The position numbers and the translations under genes were made by a program. A stretch of 64,000 nucleotides of DNA from Beverwykella pulmonaria (Eukaryota; Ascomycota; Dothideomycetes; Pleosporales; Melanommataceae). The stretch lies in the NCBI GenBank assembly GCA_001599595.1, contig BCHH01000005.1, forward strand, positions 674,034-738,033, given 5' to 3'. Shown piece by piece: positions 56,121-64,000 of the stretch; the first letter of the stretch is position 1, and each line of letters opens with the position of its first letter. The notes under the pieces were generated by a model, which was not told the DNA's origin, did not search any database, and worked only from the letters and a program-made list of their open reading frames with translations.

Positions 56121-56129
56121 TATAAGAGG
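56121..56129 (+). promoter_or_regulatory. TATA box of GPI-protein gene
   Basis: TATAAGAGG stands 139 bases upstream of the ATG at 56260, with the heptamer repeat array between them. Distance and form suit a TATA box with a leader containing the repeats. Confidence 0.5.
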
Positions 56130-56171
56130 ACGGCCGGTTCGCCGCAACGTATCCATCCACACTCACACATT

Positions 56172-56227
56172 ACCCACTACCCACTACCCACTACCCACTG
56201 TCCACTATCCACTATCCACTATCCACT
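56172..56227 (+). repeat. Eight heptanucleotide tandem repeats in leader/promoter
   Basis: Four ACCCACT units are followed by GTCCACT and three ATCCACT, exactly 7 bases each, ending 32 bases before the start codon. The array is probably transcribed as part of the 5' UTR and may vary in copy number between strains. Confidence 0.95.
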
Positions 56228-56259
56228 ACCCTCCCACGTTCAGCAACCAATAATTCAAA

Positions 56260-56730
56260 ATGCGTGTCTCAACCATCATTCTCTCCTGCGTCGCAACGGG
56301 TGCCATGGCCCAAAGCTCGGTATGTCCGCACTTCTGTTACAGCCGGTGGACGACACTGGACACAGTCGAGTAGACTCTTGATACTAACAGTGGCTGGTAG
56401 ACCATCCGAACGACCTCTAGTGCTATCGCTGCAAACGCGACCTCTTCCCGAGCCTCGACCTCTTCCAGCGTCGCGGCTGTGGTGACCTCGCGCTCTAGCT
56501 CCACATCTGCTCCCGTCGTCGTTGTTGGATCTACCTCCGCCAGGACCTCGTCTGCTACTGGAGCTTCCGTCACCACCAGGGCTGCCAATGCCACATCTAC
56601 CACCAGAGCTGCAACTTCCACCCCGGCTCAAGTCACTAAGAGCGGTGCCAATGAGGGTGTTGTTGCTGGCCAGCTGGTCAAATACCTTGCTTACGCCGGA
56701 CTCTCGGGTGCATTGATCATGTTCTTGTAA
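56260..56730 (+). CDS. Small Ser/Thr/Ala-rich GPI-type surface protein
   Basis: Exons 56260-56319 and 56401-56730, with an 81-nt intron (gtatgt, branch ACTAAC, acceptor ggtag), give 129 residues. Residues 1-17 form a signal peptide (MRVSTIILSCVATGAMA). The mature part is almost entirely Ser, Thr, Ala and Val, heavily O-glycosylatable, with NAT sequons. The C-terminus SGANEGVVAGQLVKYLAYAG followed by a hydrophobic tail is a typical GPI-attachment signal, with the omega site near SGAN. Such proteins sit in the plasma membrane or cell wall. Preceded by a TATA box and the heptamer repeats. No homologous family can be named because the composition dominates. Confidence 0.82.
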
Positions 56731-57490
56731 GGAGAAAAATAATTGATTGAGATTAAGGTTTGGGGGTGGTGATAATGGGACGTAGTGCTTTGGTGGACTG
56801 GACGAGTGGTTGGGATTAATTTAGTATAGATCGCGTTGAAGGGTAGTCTAGGAGAACATTATATCATAAGCTCTTCTGTATATAATCGAGAATATTTAAT
56901 TCACTGTAGGTTTCAATATGAGAGACACGTGTCAAACCAAGATTTCTTTCTCAATGTCTCTTTTCGAAGGGGTCTATAAAGAAACATTTCAAGCAAAATG
57001 TAGAAAATATGACAAACTCATCTTGAGAAGCAATCGCATCCCGAAGGTATGTTATATCACATTTTGTGCCGTCCTTTGGATTGAGGATTATAGTGTCTTC
57101 ATGCCATAATGAACAGGTGTTACCCCATCTTCACCTAATATCTTCGTTCAACTATGTGGTTTTAAACAGCTACTAAGACTTACTAAGCACGCAGGAAGCA
57201 TGGATAGCATAATTTGCGGACCCTCTACTTTCTTCTCGTTTCCAATATAGAGAAATTTGAGTACAATGACACGGTAAACCGGAGGTCTCGACGTACCTAG
57301 AAAGACGGTGCAGAAGAGCTTGTACACGGGCTCTTGAGATTGGTTCAAGAGGTCTTGGGACTGGGATTGGAATTGGAGTGTCCAACCGAATGCACAGATG
57401 CTCGAGATCCCTTAGGTGACTTTGAAGAAGTGGGTGTAGAGTGGGGCTTTGGTCTCGATGTCGAGGAGACGCACTTGCTGCGAGGTACGT
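56731..57490. other. Gene-free stretch
   Basis: 3' region of the GPI gene and AT-rich sequence. Frames at 56918-57109 and 57148-57586 carry no recognisable motif. Confidence 0.4.
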
Positions 57491-57923
57491 AGTGCGCCGT
57501 AGCGAAGAGCTATTTTGCCCGAATCCACCTCTGACAATCGTCGAACGCTTGGATACATGGTGAAAGGAAGGGTTCTTAGCTCTCATTCAGCTGCTCGCTT
57601 CGTCACCATCCAATATAATATATACTTAGCTGGGACCCATCATCGAGGGGGCATCAAACAACGATCCGGCAACCAACACCTTGCCCCACCAACAATGACC
57701 ACACGAAGAGGACCCCGAGGGGGGTGACCACAATCATTCTTCTATTTTCTTTTCATAGGTACAACGAAATTGCAATAGTCTACTACCAAACCTCATCATC
57801 TTCTTTGTGAACGTCACTCGAGACTTTTGATCTTCTTCTTCAGTGCATTGCTACTTCGGACATCGCACGGCTGCGAGTCACCCTTTACCCTCTGATTTAT
57901 ATATCACCCCTTTACTCTACCCA
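57491..57923 (+). repeat. Diverged direct repeat, copy 1 (about 433 bp)
   Basis: Starts AGTGCGCCGTAGC and matches 59120-59570 over nearly its whole length. Shared blocks include AAGAGCTAxTTTGC, ACAACGAAAxTGCAATAGTC, CAGTGCATTGCT, CTTCGGACATCGCA and TATATCAC. Many differences are transitions, with some indels in the middle. It encodes nothing recognisable and could be a repeat family or a duplicated promoter/leader. Confidence 0.8.
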
Positions 57924-58496
57924 AGTAGGTAGAAGGACTGGGAGATGTAGAGAACGAGGATGAGGCAAACTACGGCCCCGCGAGGTACTTTCCGATAGCG
58001 CAGAGGATGACAGGCGTATGAAACAGACAATAATGGCGGTCAAGGATTGGATAGGATCCAATGGTAAAGCCGTACCGATGAGCTCTAGGTTCTGTTCGAA
58101 TCGATTGGTTGTGACACCCGAACCAATTTCTAGAGTGCACGATCGGAGCTTGTAGTACCGTCTTCAAAAGCTCCGAATTCATGGTGACAGAACTATTGTT
58201 CGAAACCATAATTATTAGAGCCCAGCATCCACATATCACACCTACTAAGGACATAGCAAAATCAAGCCGTAGATTCAGAGATACAACTGCAGATGCTGGC
58301 TAGGCTTACGCTCATTTGTCTCCACCCACTGTTGAAGCCATAGCGTACGGAGGGCAATATTCTGGCATTTTTCATCGAAAATAAAGGACTTTGTGAAGAT
58401 TAAGGTATCTGCCAGCGTTGCAGTTCGATTCCCACTCGTGCAGCATTCTGGTGTAAGTGATCTGAATGGGTCGGCGACGAAGTAGTTCCAACTTCC
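57924..58496. other. Spacer between duplicated region and solo LTR
   Basis: No gene recognised; a 94-codon minus frame at 57970-58254 has no motif. The left target duplication CTTCC of the next solo LTR is at 58492-58496. Confidence 0.4.
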
Positions 58497-58627
58497 TGTA
58501 AGCTGGAGTGTGGAGGAAGAGGTGTCAAGATGTGTATTGTATGTGATGTATGTACAGCTGATGTATATATGACGGACTGATTAGTCAGTGGCATATCCAC
58601 GTGACATTATGGTGTCCTCGGCTTACA
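58497..58627 (-). mobile_element. Solo LTR, family B copy 2 (131 bp)
   Basis: TGTAAGC...GCTTACA ends, 5-bp target duplication CTTCC (58492-58496 and 58628-58632). It shares with copy 1 at 7737-7912 the blocks TGTAAGCTGGAGTGTGGAGG and ACTGATTAGTCAGTGGCATA followed by TCCACGTGAC. It lacks the microsatellite expansion of copy 1, so it probably shows the original length better. Confidence 0.78.
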
Positions 58628-59119
58628 CTTCCTTTAGACAGTACTCTTTGATACAAGCGAAACACGCGACGACTTGAAAGAGGGTAGCTAATTTCTGGGA
58701 AAATTTAAGAAGAGGGTTTGTGAGAAGGGAAAGTCAAAGAAGTGAAGGCCCTAGCTGCAAGATTAGTCTCGTCGCCAAAAAGACTGAAATGGCGGCATAT
58801 ACTCCGAACATCGCGAAAAGAGCCAGATGAATAGGTATTTTTGCTATTTATGATGTCAGCGTCGCGTCCTTTAGGTGAATAAATCCTGTCTTGACTTACA
58901 TATCTAGACTTGCCAGATGAACAAATTTTGGAGCCGTATCGAAGGATTTTTCGTACTTACTAAGCGTATTTATATACAATCCATCGCCAGGACCAAATGT
59001 TTGTACGAGCTTCATGTCTTTCAGCATACTTAACCTCACTGCGAGGCGCTTTTGCACGCGTTTGATCTATTGTTTCTGGGCATCTCTAGATCGCACAATA
59101 TTGGAATGACCGCGAACAC
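58628..59119. other. Spacer
   Basis: About 490 bases between the solo LTR and the second repeat copy with no recognisable feature. Confidence 0.4.
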
Positions 59120-59570
59120 AGTGCGCCGTAGCAAAGAGCTACTTTGCTCAAATCCACCTCAGGCACGGGTTGAAGGCTTGGGTGCATGGTGCAGGGAACG
59201 GGTCTTGGTTTCTCTGTCAGCTGCTTGTTTCGTCTTCACTCAATACGGTATATATATGGGTACCCGAACACCACGCCCATCGATCATCAATCATCGACAC
59301 CATGAACTGAGCAATCACCCACCATCGAACCGACCACCGAACACACGACCCCCACCCCAACGAGATTACGAACATTTTCTTCTATCTTTCTTCACACATC
59401 TCTTTTTCGTTCTTTTGATAGCTAGATACAACGAAACTGCAATAGTCTACTGCCCAACCTCACTTTGATCATCCTCTTTTCTCAGTGCATTGCTGCTTCG
59501 GACATCGCATGGCTGTGAGTTGCCTTCCACCCTCGTGATTTTCTATATCACACCCTTTTACTCCACCCCA
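59120..59570 (+). repeat. Diverged direct repeat, copy 2 (about 451 bp)
   Basis: Second copy of the sequence at 57491-57923, same orientation, 1.2 kb apart. A TATATATAT stretch sits at the matching position (about 59251). The central part, about 150 bases, is less alike. Confidence 0.8.
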
Positions 59571-60023
59571 ACAGATGCTGAGATACGACGACAGCAATTT
59601 CCTAACGAACTCGAGTGAAGGATGGATGTTTTTCATACCGACTCAAATGACAAGATGTCACGTGCCACACATGTTCTACCATATGTCCCATTTTAGCTAG
59701 CTCCCCTTCATGGGTGTGCGAACAGTCAGCTCGACACGGAGGTTCTTCATGTGCTAAACAGTACGCTCAACTTCGTTCCCCATGAGAGCGATAGTAGCGG
59801 CGTCGCCCAAGTCTTTCCCCTGCAAGATTAGGGTTTTATCCTATATCATTGTGATCAATCCGAATAAAATAACGGTAATAAACATGTACATCTAATGCCA
59901 GTGGATTTGTTTTATAGGTTTCTCTTTGTGTCAGAGTGGGAATCAGAAGAATTATTGTGCCGGTAAACTCACTACCAAACCCACATAAACGAAGGCATGT
60001 GCTACAATCAGCGCCGCGAGATT
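59571..60023. other. Spacer
   Basis: No gene or repeat recognised. Confidence 0.4.
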
Positions 60024-60581
60024 TCAGTCATGGGACTCGCATGTACTGTATAATTGTGGGTTATCAGAAAAGGCTGCACAAAAGTGAAGCAGAAACAACG
60101 AAGGGTATGTGCAAGGGGCAGCAATCGATGCTTTCCTGTTGTGATTGAACAAATGCTGTGAAGATTTGTGAGATTGAAGAAATATGATGATATTGATGAT
60201 TATGTGTCCCCCGGACATGTATGCGTACCGGAGGGTTCCGGTCGCGGGTGAGCTATAACCACATTCACGTGATATATTTATGTACATGTATATAGTCCGA
60301 CAAGATTCGCCCCGGCAACCTGGACCTGAAGGTTTTGATCCAACGGCTGGCACTTCTTCTAGCTCCGGCATGCTCGAAAATCCAGCTCGGAAAAGGGGGA
60401 TAGTGTAGACAAAGAAGGTTCGCCCCCGAAGCCCTTGCAACTCCTCTTTGATGATACTCTGATGTTGTTGTCGCAGGAAATTAGCCTTGGTAAAGTACTC
60501 AAGTATCAATGAAGTCATTGTCAGCACAACGATGTAGGTCCAAAGGGCTCGCGACAGGCTGACATAGGTGGAATGGGCCAC
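60024..60581 (-). pseudogene. Unknown membrane-type ORF carrying an in-frame solo LTR
   Basis: A 185-codon minus frame. Its first about 90 residues include one hydrophobic segment (WTYIVVLTMTSLILEYFT) followed by a charged helix and GRTFFVYTIP. This weakly recalls the region before the RNA-binding-like loop in CSC1/DUF221 membrane proteins. A 136-bp solo LTR plus a 5-bp duplication (141 bp, 47 codons) then follows without breaking frame, and the frame continues about 48 codons after it. No start-proximal or downstream domain completes the family, so a relic is more likely than a gene. Confidence 0.3.
60167..60302 (-). mobile_element. Solo LTR, family A copy 2 (136 bp)
   Basis: On the minus strand it reads TGTCGGACTATATACATG ... 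CAATCTCACA, the same ends as the copy at 43738-43860. It is flanked by a perfect 5-bp duplication AGATT (60162-60166 and 60303-60307, plus strand). It carries the TCACGTGA box 31 nt in. A 4-bp insertion (ATAA-type) before the box and a 9-bp one in the middle account for the length difference. Confidence 0.88.
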
Positions 60582-61001
60582 AGAATGCGGAGGCAGGCCA
60601 GAGAGAGTATGCTAAATGCGAAAAATTAGATCAAAAGATCGCGAGGATCACTAGTTTTCCTTGAAAGAAGCATATATGACAGCAAATGTGGTAATCGTTT
60701 GGATGGTGTCGGCGGGCAATGACACTTTCGTGCGAAGCGCGGGTGTCTGCGATCGAAAAGCCAGTTTGCATCTTCGAATGGGCTTGTGCACCACGCTATC
60801 CCGTTTGGAATCTCTGGATCTGGAGGCCTCACGCCAGGCTCTTATTAAAGAACGCAGCTTCTTGGTATTCAATAAACGATTTCTGCTATCAAGAAAAATC
60901 TTCAGGTGCTAACAATTGAATATTGAATTCATTAGTCATCTATAGGTAGAATAATTCGGGTTCCGTCTGCAATCTCGCCTGCTCAATGTTAATCCCTGTA
61001 A
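60582..61001. other. Spacer downstream of UstYa-like gene
   Basis: Mirrored frames at 60626-60919 on both strands without a recognised family; contains the 3' UTR of the gene ending at 61002. Confidence 0.4.
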
Positions 61002-61945
61002 TTAAAGTGGATTGGGTTCACTCTCACCTTCCAGGTAGCTGATGACTTTGGTGTAGTCCTTGCAGACTGCAAATTGGTCAGCACACTGACCCTCATTATT
61101 ATAAAGGTTTAATCTCACCATGGTGACCACTCCACCCGCCGTCCTGAGGGCCAAAATCATCCGAGTCCGCAGGCTCATGGACCTCGACCGCTAGATCTGC
61201 CGAGCACATGATCCCTTGTCGGATGTAGTCAACGCAGTGCATGAAATGGAAGTGGTAGTCCGTAGGAATGGCTTGCATGTTGTTCGAAACAATCCCAGAG
61301 AATATGCGAGCCATCATGTACTATGTGAAAGTTAGGAGATGTCAAGGGGGCGTACTGGGAGAGCTACTTACAACGCAATGTAGCTGATGGGTCATAGACG
61401 TTGTGGCAAATATTTTGCCGGGACCTGGGAATCCCGTACCAGCTAGACAGAAGTCAGCGAAGTATTCAAACAGTGATAAAAAACCTTACCGGGCATAATG
61501 GTGTTCCATTTGGCAAGAGTCGCATCCGTGAAAAATTCAGATGAATTCATAGGCACGAATGACATGTCTGGATCGAACTTCTCAACCTTTGTTGGAACTG
61601 CACGTTGTCAAACTCTGTGAACAAATTCAAGTAGAGTGACTTACGCTCTAGGCGCGCTGCCGTGAAGTCTCCACCAACCTGCCACGATGCCGTTGAAGCT
61701 TTGCTCCATGGGTCCCTCCGCAGGAGTACTGTCATAAGCCCAATGATGATGAGTAGTAACGAGGTGTCGATCAGCCACCGGTATGATGTGATGGTTGTTA
61801 TGATTGACTTCCTTCCGGCCTGTTTTTCTGTATAGATAATTTCTGCTGGGTTCCATCCTTTGTTGTCTGCGATTTGCATATTAGGGTTAGATTTTGTCGG
61901 AAGGAGCGATTCCTCGTCGTCCTTGGTAGATACGCTGTGATACAT
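61002..61945 (-). CDS. UstYa/DUF3328-family protein, copy 1
   Basis: Five exons (61645-61945, 61490-61597, 61372-61442, 61119-61320, 61002-61066), with introns of 47, 47, 51 and 52 nt, keep frame and give 248 residues, the normal family size. One membrane segment lies at about residues 56-76 (WLIDTSLLLIIIGLMTVLL) after a short cytosolic tail that begins with ESLLP. The two diagnostic HxxHC motifs are present: HQLHC at 155-159 and HFMHC at 185-189, the latter within YIRQGIMCSAD. The usual ending DGGWSGHH...VCKDY is also there. UstYa-type proteins catalyse oxidative cyclisation or related steps in fungal RiPP and other metabolite pathways. A second member lies 1.1 kb away in the same direction. 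The substrate is unknown. Confidence 0.9.
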
Positions 61946-63032
61946 TGTTCCGTTTGGTGGTGGCTACTCCAAAATGATCGATATGGGTAGTAAACGTATG
62001 CGAGTTTGGCAGATCGAAGATTTTGTAAAATAATGACGGGGAAGTAAGGAAGAAAAGGAAATATGAGGCACGAAATATTCTGGAGGACTACTGTGTTCCC
62101 CACGATAGGTGGGATTGTTTCATATACCGCGTTAACCGGAGACCATACGGAGAAAGCTTGCGCGTAGTGTTTCATCGTCCAACATGTAACATTTTCATCA
62201 GACGATCAATCGCTAGACTGCACTCACAGGCCTCTGATACCTCTCGAAACTCCTGAGGCAGCAAGAATTAGCGGCCGGCATGTCTGTGTCGGCATTCCTT
62301 CGATCGGGTGACGACCGTTCAACACCTTGGGTACTTCGGTAGATGCTTAAGTAACAACTAAGATCTAACATGAGTCCAAATTTTTTTCTTTGAAGTGCGA
62401 AGAACAGATTCTAGAGGCGATCTAATGATATGGAAATGAGATGGAGATTAGAAAGGTCGGAATGAGAATACCGGTATTAAGGTCGCGACGCGATTGATGT
62501 CACGCTAACTGATCTCGGTACACTAGTAATGCCGCACAGACGTTTCTTGTATGGTTCTGAGGCACTCCAACTAATGCTGTTAACGGCTCATACGCGTACG
62601 CCTTCTTTAGAAGCCACTCCATGTTGCTCCTGAAGCAAGCAAAATTTCACCAAAGTATGCCGCCTAGGTTGGGGTCAAGAGATTCAATCTCATAAGTGCT
62701 GGCATTCTAGCTATTGGTGTTGAGCGGTTCCATGTGACAGTGCGTCGTGGATTAGTAACAACCTTACTCCTAAGATTTGGAGACTGAAGAAAGCTTTAGG
62801 TACAGCATCACATTTTCTGGTTCTTTATCTCCGCATACTCCGCATTTAGGTTTCCACACAGTTTTGTAATCGAGAAAAAGCATGATCAATTGTAACCTTG
62901 AAAGATACCCTATATTTTCATGCATCAGGCACCACCTTCTTACTTTGCTGCATCGTGATATACAAGTATATGTGCGCAAGTTTTGTACAAATTTGTTCAT
63001 TTTAGGTCAATTCTCTAGTGGCTGGCCGCGAA
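61946..63032. other. Spacer between two UstYa-like genes
   Basis: I looked for a RiPP precursor (signal peptide plus repeated core with KR sites) and found none; the frames at 61798-62175 and 62770-63000 do not have that form. It holds the promoter of copy 1 and the 3' UTR of copy 2. Confidence 0.45.
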
Positions 63033-63970
63033 TTACTCCTCGAATGGATTTTTATGACCCCATTTGTTGAAATAGCTTTCCATGACACTCTTATAATGAC
63101 TTCCTTCTGGACAGAACGCAAACTCCTCGAGAGAGTTCGGCACTCTCCTATACTCGTCTATCATTTTAAAGCATGCTTGTCTTTTGGGTGCTTGTGTCCA
63201 GCTCACTAGCGCATTCCAATCCTTGCACATACGAATCTGACCGTCTCCGATCCTGTGCCTTTCGTTTATGGTTGGCATTGGTGTATCGTCAGCGTGGCAC
63301 ATTATATCTTGACGGATAGTGTCTAGACAATGTGCGATATGGCTTGGAGGTATCAACGGCTCGGAGGATGGATTGGCAGTAAGTGCTTCAAGATATGCGT
63401 GGCGGATATTTTTCTTTCCAACGTCAGCTAAATTAGTCAACGTAATATTAAGGTTTCACTCACGAGACAATGAATGTGGTGGAAGGCTTTGATATGAAAA
63501 AGGCCTTTGGAATGATCCCAAGGAAAAGGAATTGACGGTTTCAAATTGTGAGAGTTTATGTAGTTTTCGTCTAAAGCAACCATGATTGGACTGGAATCAA
63601 GAGATTCCCACAACGGGTCCGATATTGATCGGTTCGCGTGGAGGAAGTCAGTGTACACTTGATAAGGGGAGGGTTTGTCGTAGCCGAGATTTGCTACAAG
63701 GTAATTAATATTAGCTTTCCGAGTAGGAACAATTGGAGTTATCTTACTGAACTCTGATGTACAAGAAGTACGTTGGTTGGATAAGATGCGTATAGTTTTG
63801 AGAAAGGCAGCATTGAGGATGAGGGAAACAATCAGAAGACAAACGGCAACGATCAACACGGGTGAAATATTCTTGTTGTCTGTGGGAAAATTGCGATTAG
63901 CTTTGAGCTTTTCGTCCAGCTCTTCATTTTTGTATACAAGAGGTTGTTTCTCTAAATTTTCAATGTCCAT
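63033..63970 (-). CDS. UstYa/DUF3328-family protein, copy 2
   Basis: Exons 63748-63970, 63464-63693 and 63033-63413 give 277 residues. The first intron (63694-63747, gtaaga to gtag, 54 nt) has no stop and keeps frame, so it may be retained; the second is 63414-63463. The start MDIENLEKQPL precedes a membrane segment at about residues 37-58 (SPVLIVAVCLLIVSLIL). The HxxHC motifs are HHIHC at 146-150 and HIAHC at 176-180, followed by LDTIRQDIMCHADDT and the closing GDGQIRMCKDW. The C-terminus is about 40 residues longer than in copy 1. Low similarity outside the motifs shows an old paralogue pair rather than a recent duplication. The gene lies 30 bases from the window end, so further cluster genes may follow. 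Confidence 0.9.
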
Positions 63971-64000
63971 TTTGCTTTGACAGAATGTTTCTCCCGTCCA

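Noticed and set aside
61946..63032. RiPP precursor peptide between the UstYa-like genes
   Set aside because: No frame shows a signal peptide with repeated cores and dibasic sites.

Overview
The window looks like nuclear DNA of a filamentous ascomycete (Pezizomycotina). The protein genes carry short GT-AG introns (about 40-130 nt) with CTAAC/CTGAC-like branch sites. The gene content is typical of that group: a HET-domain protein, a Zn(II)2Cys6 regulator, UstYa-type proteins, an AA9 polysaccharide monooxygenase, a tannase-family esterase, and relics of pogo/Fot1 and Tc1/mariner elements. I cannot fix the genus from sequence alone.

Layout. 1-4.5 kb: two decayed pogo/Fot1-type transposase pieces in opposite orientation, an intron-containing tRNA-Ile(AAU), a small unknown two-exon gene, and an open but 5'-truncated valyl-tRNA synthetase fragment. 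4.5-6.5 kb: an intact HET gene. 6.5-10.9 kb: no intact gene; relics and a solo LTR sitting inside an open frame. 10.9-15.4 kb: a divergent metal-transporter pair, a CDF exporter (6 exons) and a ZIP importer (3 exons), sharing a 1.3-kb promoter region. 15.4-21 kb: gene-poor, with a 35-bp minisatellite and an MFS transporter pseudogene.

21-27 kb: a Zn2Cys6 regulator, 4-hydroxyphenylpyruvate dioxygenase (HPPD) and a TTC36-like TPR protein, a group that fits tyrosine catabolism. 28-43 kb: dense housekeeping-like genes, all on the minus strand: a 1343-aa protein ending in a PARP-like mono-ADP-ribosyltransferase domain, a conserved unknown, a THEM6/4HBT-like thioesterase, eIF2D and a DUF7924-type protein. 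42.5-44 kb: stacked debris of Tc1 transposase, a HET-protein fragment and a solo LTR. 44-48.6 kb: an ankyrin protein with a TA-flanked MITE just behind it, and a seven-segment membrane protein.

50.9-56.7 kb: secreted or surface functions, namely a broken AA9 monooxygenase, an intact tannase/feruloyl-esterase-family enzyme and a small GPI-type Ser/Thr-rich protein. 57-60.5 kb: a diverged duplication of about 440 bp and two more solo LTRs. 61-64 kb: two UstYa-family (DUF3328) genes on the minus strand, which may be the edge of a secondary-metabolite or RiPP cluster continuing beyond the window.

The best candidates for undescribed biology are the HPPD-TTC36 head-to-head pair, the HET-free PARP giant, the two small solo-LTR families with exact 5-bp target duplications and a shared CACGTG box, the TA-flanked MITE, the free-standing ValRS C-terminal half, and the UstYa pair. 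Splice coordinates below were worked out by hand from frame and GT-AG signals and have no transcript support.
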